Assembly (NCBI RefSeq): GCF_000237995.1
Contig: NC_016605.1
Coordinates: 1,765,112-1,829,111 of the forward strand
Origin: Pediococcus claussenii ATCC BAA-344
Lineage (GTDB): Bacteria > Bacillota > Bacilli > Lactobacillales > Lactobacillaceae
Length of the DNA: 64,000 nucleotides
Direction: 5' to 3'
Translations under genes and position numbers: made by a program
Notes under the pieces: generated by a model
What the model saw: the letters and a program-made list of their open reading frames with translations, nothing else
Databases searched by the model: none
Told to the model about the DNA's origin: nothing
Shown here: positions 45,974-54,567 of the stretch, piece after piece
Position numbering within the stretch: the first letter of the stretch is position 1
How the letters are laid out: each line of letters opens with the position of its first letter

Positions 45974-46507
45974 CTAGTTAGATATACCAATTGAAGTATT
46001 ATCGAATTTATTTTCAAAAATTGCTTGGTTAATCACTTCCAGCAACCCATTTCTACCGATCGTTTGTGTTTTCATTTTTGTCCCTTCTGAACTTAATTTA
46101 ATTTCACTGTTGTTCCCATCCACAATTTTAACCGGCCTTAAGATGACGTATGGGATCTCTAACTCATCAATTAATTTATTAAAATACCTTGACTCTAATA
46201 ATAGCTCTCCTCTTTCTTTTTCGCTTGTACCAATCCATTTTGGTGTGATTTCTTGATCAATTCCAGCTGTTGAAATAACTACAATTTTTTTAGTACTTAT
46301 ATCCCCAGACTGGATTGAATCTGCCAGACGATTTCCAAAATCATCCATTCCCGATTTCATAATGTCCGTTACAATTACGTCGTAAGAGCCATTAAACTCA
46401 CTTAAATTAAATGTCGGATCTAATAATTTAGCAGTCGTCACCTTTTTCCCATCTCCAAAAATTTTATTTTCAATTTCTCTACTGTTCCCTAATTCTAAAA
46501 TACGCAT
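45974..46507 (-). CDS. NAD(P)-binding, NmrA/SDR-like protein
   Basis: The 177-residue protein resembles truncated NAD(P)-binding epimerase-like domains: the segment KKIVVISTAGIDQEI, then LESRYFNKLIDELEIPYVILRPVKIVDG, matches the N-ISTAG and YVILRP pattern of NmrA/YwnB-type proteins. The N-terminal LELGNSREIENKIFGDG departs from the GxxGxxG loop, so coenzyme binding is uncertain. It is the first gene of an apparent operon with addB (eight-base gap). No known link to recombination repair. Confidence 0.75.
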   Translation of the reverse strand: MRILELGNSREIENKIFGDGKKVTTAKLLDPTFNLSEFNGSYDVIVTDIMKSGMDDFGNRLADSIQSGDISTKKIVVISTAGIDQEITPKWIGTSEKERGELLLESRYFNKLIDELEIPYVILRPVKIVDGNNSEIKLSSEGTKMKTQTIGRNGLLEVINQAIFENKFDNTSIGISN

Positions 46508-46625
46508 TTTATCTACCCTTTTCTTTTAATCATTATAAGACATCTACTTGTTTAACATCATTTTAAAAGTAAATTTGTTTTATTACTATAATTATGCTAA
46601 AATTTGCAACACATTCAAATATTTT

Positions 46626-46746
46626 CGCCTATATAATGTCAAAATGTGGTTGACGAGTATCTACCCAACGCCGTAAACGTTGGACTATAGGATTCTTTTA
46701 ATCGACACTATAGTAGGCCTTTCGTTTTTGACGAGGGTCTTTTTTG
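46626..46746 (+). promoter_or_regulatory. purine (guanine/xanthine-type) riboswitch with transcription terminator
   Basis: The aptamer runs from 46626 to about 46693. P1 is CCTATA/TATAGG. P3 is CCAACG-CCGTAAA-CGTTGG, with the conserved CCGTAAA loop. The specificity base in GGACTA is C (46685), which favours guanine-type over adenine ligands. A terminator follows at 46715-46746 (AGGCCTTTCGT paired with ACGAGGGTCT, then T-run). An antiterminator can form between ACTATAG (46684-46690) and CTATAGT (46708-46714), using the 3' strand of P1. Ligand binding would therefore switch off the xanthine permease gene. Confidence 0.93.
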
Positions 46747-46777
46747 CACATCTATATTTGGTGAACAGGAGGTAATT

Positions 46778-48094
46778 ATGGAAAGTACTAACCGTTCTGA
46801 TTCCCCAATCTCAGTTGAGCCTAAATTAACACATGGTAAGGCCGCCATTCTTGGTTTCCAGCATCTCCTCGCTATGTACTCAGGTGATGTGATTGTTCCA
46901 TTACTAATTGGAGCATATTTACATTTTACAGCCATGCAAATGACCTATCTAGTTTCTGTCGATATATTCATGTGTGGTATTGCAACCTTGCTTCAAGTTA
47001 AAAGAACTCCACTAACAGGTGTCGGTTTGCCTGTCGTACTTGGTTGTGCTATTCAAGCCGTCCAGCACCTTCAACAAATTGGTGGTACTTTGGGAATTGC
47101 CTCTATGTACGGTGCTATTATCTCCTCTGGTATCTTTGTGCTTTTGATTAGTAGCCTTTTCGCTAAAATTCGTGGACTTTTTCCTCCTGTAGTTACTGGA
47201 TCTATCATTGCCATTATTGGATTCACACTTGTACCTGTTGCATTTGAAAATATGGGTGGTGGCAACCTCGCCTCTAAAAATTTTGGAGATCCCAAAGCAC
47301 TTATCGTTGCATTTTCAACAGTTGCTATCATTGTGGCCGTTAACGTGTGGGGACGTGGATTTATTCATTCTATTGCAATTTTAATCGGTATTCTTGCTGG
47401 AACAATCATCGCTAGTCTATTAGGTTTAGTGTCACTTACACCAGTCTCCGAAGCCAGCTGGTTCCGAATTCCACAACCTTTTTACTTCGGTGTTCCTACT
47501 TTTCATTGGTCCGCTATCCTAACAATGATCATGGTTACATTAACTACCATGATTGAATCAACTGGTGTCTTTTTTGCCCTTGGTGATTTAGTAGGCAAGA
47601 GCATCTCACAAGACGATTTAAAACGTGGTTACCGTTCTGAAGGTATTGCCGCTATTCTTGGTGGGATCTTTAACACATTCCCATATTCTACTTTCTCTGA
47701 AAATGTTGGTGTTTTACAATTATCAGGTGTAAAAAGCCGTAAGCCAATATACTATGCTGCAGGTTTCTTAATTTTTCTAGGTTTATTACCAAAAGTCGGT
47801 GCACTTGCAACGGTTATTCCCTCCAGTGTACTTGGTGGAGCCATGCTAGTTATGTTTGGTATTGTTGGCGTACAAGGTGTTCGTGTTCTTCAACAAGTTG
47901 ATTTTAATCAGAACAAAAATATTCTAATTGCCACAATTTCAATTGGAATGGGGCTTGGATCAACGGTTTACCCTCAGCTATTCCATACGTTACCACAAGT
48001 TATTAGGATGTTATGTACTAACGGTATCGTTATCGCCAGTATTTCTGCTGTCATACTAAATTTCTTGTTCAATGGTTATAACCACGAACTATAA
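46778..48094 (+). CDS. pbuX: NCS2 family xanthine/purine permease
   Basis: The 438-residue protein has about 12-14 hydrophobic segments and the nucleobase-transporter signature FNTFPYSTFSENVGVLQLSGVKSR near residue 296, typical of xanthine permeases rather than uracil permeases (Gln/Glu position shifted). It is controlled by the purine riboswitch directly upstream, which supports guanine/xanthine as substrate. The ATG at 46778 follows AGGAGG. It is followed by a clean terminator; the usual xpt gene is not adjacent. Confidence 0.9.
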   Translation: MESTNRSDSPISVEPKLTHGKAAILGFQHLLAMYSGDVIVPLLIGAYLHFTAMQMTYLVSVDIFMCGIATLLQVKRTPLTGVGLPVVLGCAIQAVQHLQQIGGTLGIASMYGAIISSGIFVLLISSLFAKIRGLFPPVVTGSIIAIIGFTLVPVAFENMGGGNLASKNFGDPKALIVAFSTVAIIVAVNVWGRGFIHSIAILIGILAGTIIASLLGLVSLTPVSEASWFRIPQPFYFGVPTFHWSAILTMIMVTLTTMIESTGVFFALGDLVGKSISQDDLKRGYRSEGIAAILGGIFNTFPYSTFSENVGVLQLSGVKSRKPIYYAAGFLIFLGLLPKVGALATVIPSSVLGGAMLVMFGIVGVQGVRVLQQVDFNQNKNILIATISIGMGLGSTVYPQLFHTLPQVIRMLCTNGIVIASISAVILNFLFNGYNHEL

Positions 48095-48117
48095 GTATCA
48101 ATATGAATCCATATTTT

Positions 48118-48151
48118 AGCAGTTTTGTTATACTACAAAACTGCTTTTTTG
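48118..48151 (+). terminator. terminator of pbuX
   Basis: AGCAGTTTTG pairs with CAAAACTGCT around an 8-nt loop, followed by TTTTTT, 23 bp after the permease stop. Confidence 0.93.
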
Positions 48152-48193
48152 ATATGATTAGAATAACTTTAAATTGAACAAGGGGAAGTCATT

Positions 48194-48763
48194 ATGTTAA
48201 GGCAAAATTTTATTTGCACATGGGCACAAAACACCAGTCCATTAATGCAGGAGTATCATGCTAAAGAATGGTGTCAAGTTAGTCATGCAGATCAGTATAT
48301 TTTTGAAATGCTTTGTTTGGAAGGATACCAGGCTGGATTAAGTTGGAACACAATCATTGAAAAAAGGGCCGCTTTTCGGGAAGATTTTTATAACTACGAT
48401 GTTGAACGAGTTTCTGCCATGACATCAGATGATATTGAAAAACTAATGGGTGATGAACGAATCATCCGTCATCGTGGTAAATTAATGGCCACTGTATCAA
48501 ATTCCAAATCATTCATTGAAGTTCAGAATGAATTTGGTAGTTTTGATAAATATATTTGGTCTTTCGTGAATAATCGTCAAATCAATGATCATATTCGAAT
48601 TCCCGAGGAGATTCATGCTAAAACACCACTTTCTGAAAAAATATCCAATGACCTCAAAAAACGTGGTTTCAAATTTGTTGGTCCAGTTATAGTATACTCA
48701 TTCATGCAAGCTATTGGTCTCGTCAATGATCATGAAATTGACTGCATGTACAATCCTGGATAG
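48194..48763 (+). CDS. tag: DNA-3-methyladenine glycosylase I
   Basis: Tag removes 3-methyladenine from alkylated DNA. The 189-residue protein shows the family elements EWCQVSHADQYIFEMLCLEGYQAGLSWNTIIEKR, FVGPVIVYSFMQAIGLVNDHEIDC near the C-terminus (the zinc ligands His and Cys) and an N-terminal Cys for the zinc site. The ATG at 48194 follows AAGGGGAAG. It is followed after 11 bp by an SGNH hydrolase gene on the same strand. Confidence 0.93.
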   Translation: MLRQNFICTWAQNTSPLMQEYHAKEWCQVSHADQYIFEMLCLEGYQAGLSWNTIIEKRAAFREDFYNYDVERVSAMTSDDIEKLMGDERIIRHRGKLMATVSNSKSFIEVQNEFGSFDKYIWSFVNNRQINDHIRIPEEIHAKTPLSEKISNDLKKRGFKFVGPVIVYSFMQAIGLVNDHEIDCMYNPG

Positions 48764-48774
48764 GGGGTTCTTTT

Positions 48775-49749
48775 ATGGATTCGCGCTACGTAGTAACCGC
48801 ATCTAACTCTAATCTTATTAATGCCTATTTTATGGGACGCTGGGTCGAAAAAAGTATTGGCCAAAAATCGGCCATGTATACCACCAATCTCGGGGCCCAA
48901 ATTATTTTTGAACTTCATTCCGCTTCTGCTTTTACAATTGAAGTTCAAAGAACTCTACCTAAAACCTTCATCCCCCAAACACTAAATGTATATATCGATG
49001 ATCAATTAAAATCGATTCAACTATCTAAAAATACTTTCGATTTTAAAATTACACCTGAAGAAAAACATGTTGTTCGTATCTTTTTTGCCAGAAATACTGA
49101 TAAAGATGAGGTTTGGCAGGCACAACAGGGCTTAGCTATTACAAAAATCAATAGTAATGGAGTGATGCAGCCTATTAAACCTTCTGGTAAAACAATCGCT
49201 TTTATTGGCGACTCTATTACGGCAGGTTGCTGGTTAAGAAGTTCAGCGCTACCTTCAATTGGTTATGGAGCTGACATTAACTATGCCTCCCTAACTGCAC
49301 AACGTCTAAATGCTATCGATTATAGAATCGCGTATAGCGCAACAGGCATTATTCGTTTCGGAACGGGTGGTGTTCCAGCTGCACCAAGATTCTTAAACTT
49401 TATTGATATAAACACATCGGCGCCCACTATCAAACCCGACGTACTTATTATTAATCTGGGAACTAATGATTCAAAATTTGATCAAGACGTTTTTGAATTC
49501 TACCTATCCAATTTCATTTCGGAACTAAAAACCAAATTTGACTCTATCCCAATAGTAATAATGGTTCCTTTTAACCAAACCTTTGCAGACGTTTTTCGAA
49601 CCTTACCTGTTAATGATAAACAAATAAAGGTCGTCGAAACTAAAAACTGGAACATAACCTCAACTGATGGAACACATCCTGATGCTCGAGGATCTGTTAT
49701 AGCTGCTGATCATCTGATAAAGTTTTTAACAACAAATAACATCATATAA
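48775..49749 (+). CDS. SGNH/GDSL-type hydrolase with N-terminal beta domain
   Basis: The 324-residue protein begins with a beta-rich domain of about 130 residues and then has a GDSL/SGNH esterase domain. Block I is IAFIGDSITAGCW (nucleophile Ser), block III is LIINLGTNDSKFD and block V is DGTHPDARG (catalytic Asp/His). No signal peptide is obvious, although family members with this layout often act on carbohydrate esters. It is translationally close to tag (11 bp), with GGGGG overlapping the tag stop region. Substrate unknown. Confidence 0.88.
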   Translation: MDSRYVVTASNSNLINAYFMGRWVEKSIGQKSAMYTTNLGAQIIFELHSASAFTIEVQRTLPKTFIPQTLNVYIDDQLKSIQLSKNTFDFKITPEEKHVVRIFFARNTDKDEVWQAQQGLAITKINSNGVMQPIKPSGKTIAFIGDSITAGCWLRSSALPSIGYGADINYASLTAQRLNAIDYRIAYSATGIIRFGTGGVPAAPRFLNFIDINTSAPTIKPDVLIINLGTNDSKFDQDVFEFYLSNFISELKTKFDSIPIVIMVPFNQTFADVFRTLPVNDKQIKVVETKNWNITSTDGTHPDARGSVIAADHLIKFLTTNNII

Positions 49750-49760
49750 AGACATATAAC

Positions 49761-49829
49761 AAAAAGTAGGAAATAAGAAGATGACTTAATATTAAACGAT
49801 ATCATCAAACATCTTATTTCCTACTTTTT
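49761..49829. terminator. bidirectional terminator with 18-bp stem
   Basis: AAAAAGTAGGAAATAAGA (49761-49778) pairs perfectly with its complement at 49812-49829. An inner GATGA/TCATC stem is nested in the loop. It separates the SGNH gene from the convergent GNAT gene. Confidence 0.88.
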
Positions 49830-49835
49830 AGTATT

Positions 49836-50366
49836 TTATTTTTCTTTCCTAAGCTGCTCATCCGTTACAGAAAACGAACCAACTCTGAACTTCAGCCCAT
49901 CATGCTCATGGTTCATAACCTCTGAATCTGCAATCATTCCCATCTTTTTCATTGCACGACCTGAACGTGGATTTTTATCAAATTCATAATGTCCAACAAT
50001 TCGTGTAAAACCGAAATGGTCAAACGCATAACCGATTAACTTCTTTCCAACTTCTGTCATAATTCCATATCCCCAAAAATCAGAGTCAAGTATATACGTA
50101 ATAGTTGCCTCATCCTCAATTTCTTCAGCATTATGAAATTCAAAAAAACCGATCAGCCTACCACCATCCTTATTTTCGATACCAAATGCCATTGAGTTAT
50201 CAATAAAATTTTGCTTAATAAACTCTTTTGTATCTTCAAGTGTTTTAGGGATACTATAGCGTAGATACCTCATCGCCTCAGAATTCTTCATAATTTGATT
50301 TAGATCAACTGTATCAGTCTCTTGTATTGGTCTTAGAATAGTTCTTTCCGTCATTATCTCAGTCAT
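49836..50366 (-). CDS. GNAT family N-acetyltransferase (RimJ/RimL type)
   Basis: The protein of about 176 residues has TERTILRPIQETDTVDLNQIMKNSEAMRYL at the start, then ITYILDSDFWGYGIMTEVGKKLIGYAFDHFGFTRIVGHYEFDKNPRSGRAMKKMGM, the RimJ/RimL-like acetyltransferase pattern with the acetyl-CoA loop FWGYGIMTE. The ATG at 50366 is the chosen start; an ATG nine codons earlier and one four codons later are alternatives. It is followed by the shared terminator. Confidence 0.85.
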   Translation of the reverse strand: MTEIMTERTILRPIQETDTVDLNQIMKNSEAMRYLRYSIPKTLEDTKEFIKQNFIDNSMAFGIENKDGGRLIGFFEFHNAEEIEDEATITYILDSDFWGYGIMTEVGKKLIGYAFDHFGFTRIVGHYEFDKNPRSGRAMKKMGMIADSEVMNHEHDGLKFRVGSFSVTDEQLRKEK

Positions 50367-50484
50367 ACCAATTATTTTTCTCCAGCTAGCCATCTGAGAA
50401 GCATCCTAATCTAATATCCAGCTGCTTCTGTTTTATTTAAACCACAAAGAGGATTGTAAAACTTAAATGAATGAAATTCAAAAA

Positions 50485-51864
50485 CTATGATTCCGGCTTC
50501 ACGTGTTTTATCCCCCAGCCAGTAAATCCACTGATAATTGAAAAAATGGGTGATAGTAAACTAAAGAAAACAAATGGCAAGAAATGCAAAGTTGGAACAT
50601 GGAATGTATTAGCAGCAAAAACACCAGCTACACCCCATGGAACTAAGTAATTAATAACCGTTCCACCATCTTCCAAAGCCCTACTTAACGCTACGTTGGC
50701 CAGCCCAGCTTCAGCAAATGTTTTCTTAAATGCTTTCCCTGGTAAAATTACTGATAAAAATTGTTCCCCTATAAAAATGTTAACCCCAATTGCACTTAAA
50801 ACTACAGCTGTAATTAGTTTACCGTCACTATTTAATCGTTTAGCCAAGGGCTCCATCACCGTATCAATTAATCCTAAATGTACCAAAAGGCCACCCAAAG
50901 ACAGTGTTAGTACTATCAAGGACACGGTCCCCATCATACTTGCAATCCCACCACGGCTCAACAGTAAATCAACATTTTGATTACCTGTTTTTGACACAAA
51001 TCCAGTTTCGATAACACCAGCAATCTGCTTAATAGAAGTACTAGGATGCTCTATAAATATCATAACTACTGAAACACCAATATTAAAAAATAAAGTTGGA
51101 ATAGCTGGAATTCTGCGCCACGCACAGACAAACATTAATAAGATTGGAATGATCGCCCAAAATGATACATTAAATTGATGTTCAAGTATATCCACGGTTT
51201 GGTTTATTTTTCCTAAATTAGCAGTTACCGCCTCGTTGTGACCAAAGAAACCAAATAGGATAAGAGAGACAACAAACGCCGGAATTGTTGACCACATTAA
51301 ATTCTTTATATGATCAAACAAATCCGCGTCAACTACTGCAGATGCAAGGTTTGTTGATTCTGAGAGTGGTGAACACTTGTCTCCAAATATTGCTCCAGAA
51401 ATAATTGCACCAGCTACAAGAGCAGGATTAATATTCATTGTCATTCCCATTCCAAAAAACGCGATACCAACTGTTGACATAACTGTGAATGCGGATCCAA
51501 CGGAGGTCCCAACAAGTGCACACACAATAAATACCGATGGAACAAACCACTGTACACTAATTAATTTAAAGCCAACTACCATTAAAGAAGGAATGATACC
51601 TGCTGCAATCCAAGTACTAATTAATGCACCAACTAGAATAAATATAAAAATTGGAATAATTCCAGTTTCAATTCCATCCTTAATTCCTTTATTGATATCT
51701 TCCCACTGAAACCCACGCATTCGTGCCCAAATAGTAATAATCCCCATCACTAACATAACTGGTGTTTGAGGAGAAATTCCAAAGTGAATAACTCCTAAAC
51801 CCATCACGATTAACATTACAATCAATACAATACTTGCTTCTAATAAACTTACTTTTTTACGCAT
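50485..51864 (-). CDS. NhaC family Na+/H+ antiporter, T-box regulated
   Basis: The 459-residue protein has about 12 hydrophobic segments and the NhaC-family signature region GDKCSPLSESTNLASAVVDADLFDHIKN near residue 165. Although the family is named for Na+/H+ exchange, members under T-box control in Firmicutes are candidate amino-acid transporters (YheL-type). Here the leader directly upstream carries a T-box with a plausible Tyr specifier, so tyrosine uptake or exchange is proposed. ATG at 51864 has GAGG eight bases upstream; GTG three codons earlier is less well placed. Confidence 0.87.
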   Translation of the reverse strand: MRKKVSLLEASIVLIVMLIVMGLGVIHFGISPQTPVMLVMGIITIWARMRGFQWEDINKGIKDGIETGIIPIFIFILVGALISTWIAAGIIPSLMVVGFKLISVQWFVPSVFIVCALVGTSVGSAFTVMSTVGIAFFGMGMTMNINPALVAGAIISGAIFGDKCSPLSESTNLASAVVDADLFDHIKNLMWSTIPAFVVSLILFGFFGHNEAVTANLGKINQTVDILEHQFNVSFWAIIPILLMFVCAWRRIPAIPTLFFNIGVSVVMIFIEHPSTSIKQIAGVIETGFVSKTGNQNVDLLLSRGGIASMMGTVSLIVLTLSLGGLLVHLGLIDTVMEPLAKRLNSDGKLITAVVLSAIGVNIFIGEQFLSVILPGKAFKKTFAEAGLANVALSRALEDGGTVINYLVPWGVAGVFAANTFHVPTLHFLPFVFFSLLSPIFSIISGFTGWGIKHVKPES

Positions 51865-51967
51865 ACTTCCCACCTCAAATTAAGTTAATTTTTTGCTCTA
51901 GCTAACTTAATTTGATATCGTGCTTTTCCGCCGTTTGACGTTTTCATAGTCTCCAACTTCTTTCCAT

Positions 51968-52200
51968 AAAAAAATCCCTGCTGTATATAAAATACAACAG
52001 GGACGACATTTAGACCGTGGTACCACCCAGCTTAGGACTATCCAAATAACGCAAAAATCCTCACTCACTAGATGGTAACGGCTCTAGTTATTATCCGTTC
52101 ATTAGAAACTATTCCACGGTATTTCACTAAATTATCCTGATCGGTTCGCAGCAACCACCGACTTCCTGACTCCCAAATAATTTGCTACTTAGTGTGAAAG
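51968..52200 (-). promoter_or_regulatory. T-box riboswitch upstream of the NhaC-family gene, Tyr-type candidate
   Basis: On the minus strand, stem I begins near 52200. Arms AAATTAT/ATAATTT pair, and the 5' side carries an AGTA motif opposite GAA. The candidate specifier after GAA is TAC (52121-52119), i.e. Tyr. The conserved T-box TGGGTGGTACCACGG lies at 52015-52029. The terminator CCCTGTTGTAT paired with ATACAGCAGGG, then seven T, lies at 51968-52004. Uncharged tRNA pairing would stabilise the antiterminator and allow transcription of the transporter. The specifier register was placed by eye and carries some doubt. Confidence 0.88.
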
Positions 52201-52261
52201 TTAAAATGCTTTAATTAATTGTTCATAACAATATCATGCAAAAAATAATTAGTCAACTAAA

Positions 52262-53719
52262 TTATAAAATGGGTGATAATAATCTCGAAAAAATTTGTTT
52301 GAATTTCAGCCAACTTGATTGCTTTTCAAACATTTCAGCTGTTTGTAAAGTAGACTCTAAAATGTCACGTCGGTAAATTTTTTCCAATCGATGAGCAATA
52401 TTGGCATCATACATAAATGAATTAACTTCAAAGTTAAGTTTGAAGCTTCGGAAATCCATATTAGCTGAACCGACTGAAGATATTTTACCATCAACTACCA
52501 TGGTTTTAGCATGGAGAAATCCGTTGTTGTAGTAATATACTTTAATACCCCATTTAGCACATTGCCATGCATAATATTGAGTAGCACGATAAACAAATGC
52601 ATGATCTGGCATATGGGGTACCATTATTCGCACATCCACTCCGGATGCTGCGGCAATTCTTAAAGCATCCAAAACACTATCATCAGGGATAAGATATGGG
52701 CTTTGAATCCAAATTGATCTCTTAGCAGCATTAATCATTTTTAAATATCCCATTTTAATCTTTTGGACATCTGAATCTGGACCACTGCTTACTACCTGCA
52801 GACTAGTATTACCTTTACCTTCAATGAAAGGAAAATACTTTGAACCTGGTTCAAATATTTCATCAATTTGATCAACTTTACTTGTTGCATTCCAATCTAA
52901 AACAAACCGCGATTGTAACCCATAAACTCCAGGGCCTTTAATTCTAATATGTGTGTCCCGCCAATTTCCAAATTTTTTCTTTCTTCCTAGGTACTGATCA
53001 CCAACATTAAATCCACCAACATAACCGACCTTACCATCAATCACCACGATTTTCCGGTGATCTCTGAAGTTCAAGCGAAAGTCAGTTAAGGCGGATCTAG
53101 TTCCCAAGAAAGGGTATGCTTGTCCACCTAATTCAATTAAACGATTGAAAAAACTTCGCCTAGTCCCCAAGGACCCCCACGAATCCCAGATAACTTTAAC
53201 TTCAATGCCTTCTGATGCCTTCTGTTCAAGTAACTTAATCAGCTCATTTCCGATTGAATCATTATAAATTGTGTAAAATTCAATATGAACATGGTGTTTA
53301 GCCCGTTTTATTGATTCAAACATATTTGTAAATAATTCATTACCATCAGTAATAATTTCAACTTCATTTCTTCGAGTCAAAAAAGCATGATCCGCATTAC
53401 CAAAAAAGCGAACCATTCCCTCCGCACCTTCAGCAATGATATCCGAAGAAGTTCGTTCATCATATAATTCCTTAGATTGCTGAGCAATGATTTGATTTAA
53501 TTCAAGCCTTGTCTTTTGTTTCAGGGGGAATAGTTTATTTTCAGGTAACTTTCTTCCCACAAAAGCATAAGCAATAAAACCCACAATTGGCAAAAAATAT
53601 AATACTAGAAGCCATGCCCACGTTGCAGCAATATCTCTTCGTTGCCTAAAAACAGTGATAGACGCTCCAATGATATTAATAATTAATATCATTTCAAAAA
53701 TAAACTTAACCCAATTCAT
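52262..53719 (-). CDS. cls: cardiolipin synthase
   Basis: The 485-residue protein has two N-terminal membrane helices followed by a phospholipase D-type catalytic region with two HKD motifs: HRKIVVIDGKVGYVGG near residue 225 and HAKTMVVDGKISSVGSANMDFRS near residue 400. It joins two phosphatidylglycerol molecules to form cardiolipin and glycerol at the membrane. The start ATG at 53719 follows GGAGGAGAG. It lies about 60 bp upstream of the T-box leader on the same strand but has no terminator of its own that I could see before it. Confidence 0.94.
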   Translation of the reverse strand: MNWVKFIFEMILIINIIGASITVFRQRRDIAATWAWLLVLYFLPIVGFIAYAFVGRKLPENKLFPLKQKTRLELNQIIAQQSKELYDERTSSDIIAEGAEGMVRFFGNADHAFLTRRNEVEIITDGNELFTNMFESIKRAKHHVHIEFYTIYNDSIGNELIKLLEQKASEGIEVKVIWDSWGSLGTRRSFFNRLIELGGQAYPFLGTRSALTDFRLNFRDHRKIVVIDGKVGYVGGFNVGDQYLGRKKKFGNWRDTHIRIKGPGVYGLQSRFVLDWNATSKVDQIDEIFEPGSKYFPFIEGKGNTSLQVVSSGPDSDVQKIKMGYLKMINAAKRSIWIQSPYLIPDDSVLDALRIAAASGVDVRIMVPHMPDHAFVYRATQYYAWQCAKWGIKVYYYNNGFLHAKTMVVDGKISSVGSANMDFRSFKLNFEVNSFMYDANIAHRLEKIYRRDILESTLQTAEMFEKQSSWLKFKQIFSRLLSPIL

Positions 53720-53978
53720 CGCTCTCTCCTCCGTATATCAACTATCATACTTTAAGAATGATAATTTGACACTACCAACATAAGAACAATTATAAAATAT
53801 GCCGGCTATTTGTGCTTTTTGTTTGTTTCTAATGTTTTTTTGTTGGAATGTAACAATTTGGCAAAGTTATCTTCACAAATTATTCACATTTTATTCATAT
53901 CATAATCATATAAATAACTTTTTCATTTACTCCCCCCATAAGGTGAATGAGGTCATATGACCAGTTACTTATTACTTG

Positions 53979-54009
53979 TAGTCATCGTTTGCGATGGCTT
54001 TTTTTTTGT
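53979..54009 (+). terminator. orphan plus-strand terminator, possible small RNA
   Basis: AGTCATCG-tttg-CGATGGCT is followed by a run of nine T. No annotated plus-strand gene ends here: the gap from 53720 to 54054 holds the cls promoter and no other gene. A 31-codon frame begins at ATG 53957 behind GAGG, but it reads through the T-run, so it is not supported as a product. The stem suggests a short transcript starting near 53.9 kb. Confidence 0.5.
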
Positions 54010-54014
54010 AAATA

Positions 54015-54043
54015 AAAGGCCAAAACCGATAACTGGTCTTGGC
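54015..54043 (-). terminator. terminator of the GyrI-like gene
   Basis: On the minus strand GCCAAGACC-agttatc-GGTTTTGGC forms a 9-bp stem with one wobble, followed by CTTTTATTT, 12 bp after the stop codon of the gene to its right. Confidence 0.75.
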
Positions 54044-54054
54044 TCCAATTAATT

Positions 54055-54564
54055 TTATACTTTCTCTAATAAAAAACCGTACCCTAACACTGTAGCCTCT
54101 TTGCTAGTTGAAAATCTATCAAAATCATAGCGTTCAAAACTTTCTTCCTTGTTCCACTGATAATTGTCAAGTTGCTCACACTGCTTAATAGCATTCCAAC
54201 TCATCATTAGAGGGATATCACCGTATAATTCACCATTTTGAGGATTGCCACTAATTTCAGCATAACCAACTTTATCCGCTACAAATGATACTTCTTCGAA
54301 ACCATAAGGTGCAATTGCTCCTGGAATAAAAAATTGGCCAATCCAGTATTCAAAAACATCTGACTTTAAAATAATCAATCCAATGGCTGCATCATCTGCA
54401 AGCTCATTATCTTCTTCAATTAATTCAAACCAATTGTTTCGATTCCATTCCTCCCAAATTGGTGCAAAACTTCCAAACTCATTTCGATCACTGTGATCAT
54501 ACTTTTTACCAATGAAAGTTACTTTGTTAAAGTCTTTTAACGTCGTTCTTTGAACTTCTACCAT
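54055..54564 (-). CDS. GyrI-like / effector-binding domain protein
   Basis: The 169-residue cytoplasmic protein resembles single-domain effector-binding (GyrI-like, SOUL-related) proteins: an N-terminal beta strand FNKVTFIGKKY, then IWEEWNRNN, repeated aromatic-rich strands and a VGYAEISGNPQ...YGDIP...FERYDF tail. This call rests on pattern and is moderate. It begins three bases after the stop of the HIT gene and is probably cotranscribed with it and pepC. Confidence 0.55.
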   Translation of the reverse strand: MVEVQRTTLKDFNKVTFIGKKYDHSDRNEFGSFAPIWEEWNRNNWFELIEEDNELADDAAIGLIILKSDVFEYWIGQFFIPGAIAPYGFEEVSFVADKVGYAEISGNPQNGELYGDIPLMMSWNAIKQCEQLDNYQWNKEESFERYDFDRFSTSKEATVLGYGFLLEKV

Positions 54565-54567
54565 AAA

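Noticed and set aside
50485..50520. CACGTG near 50.5 kb as a third parS
   Set aside because: Only the central six bases match; the flanks differ from parS, and it lies in the coding end of the antiporter gene.
53957..54052. A 31-codon hydrophobic frame, possible type I toxin
   Set aside because: The frame reads through the T-run of a terminator and lacks the known motifs of Fst/Ldr-like toxins; only the terminator is annotated.
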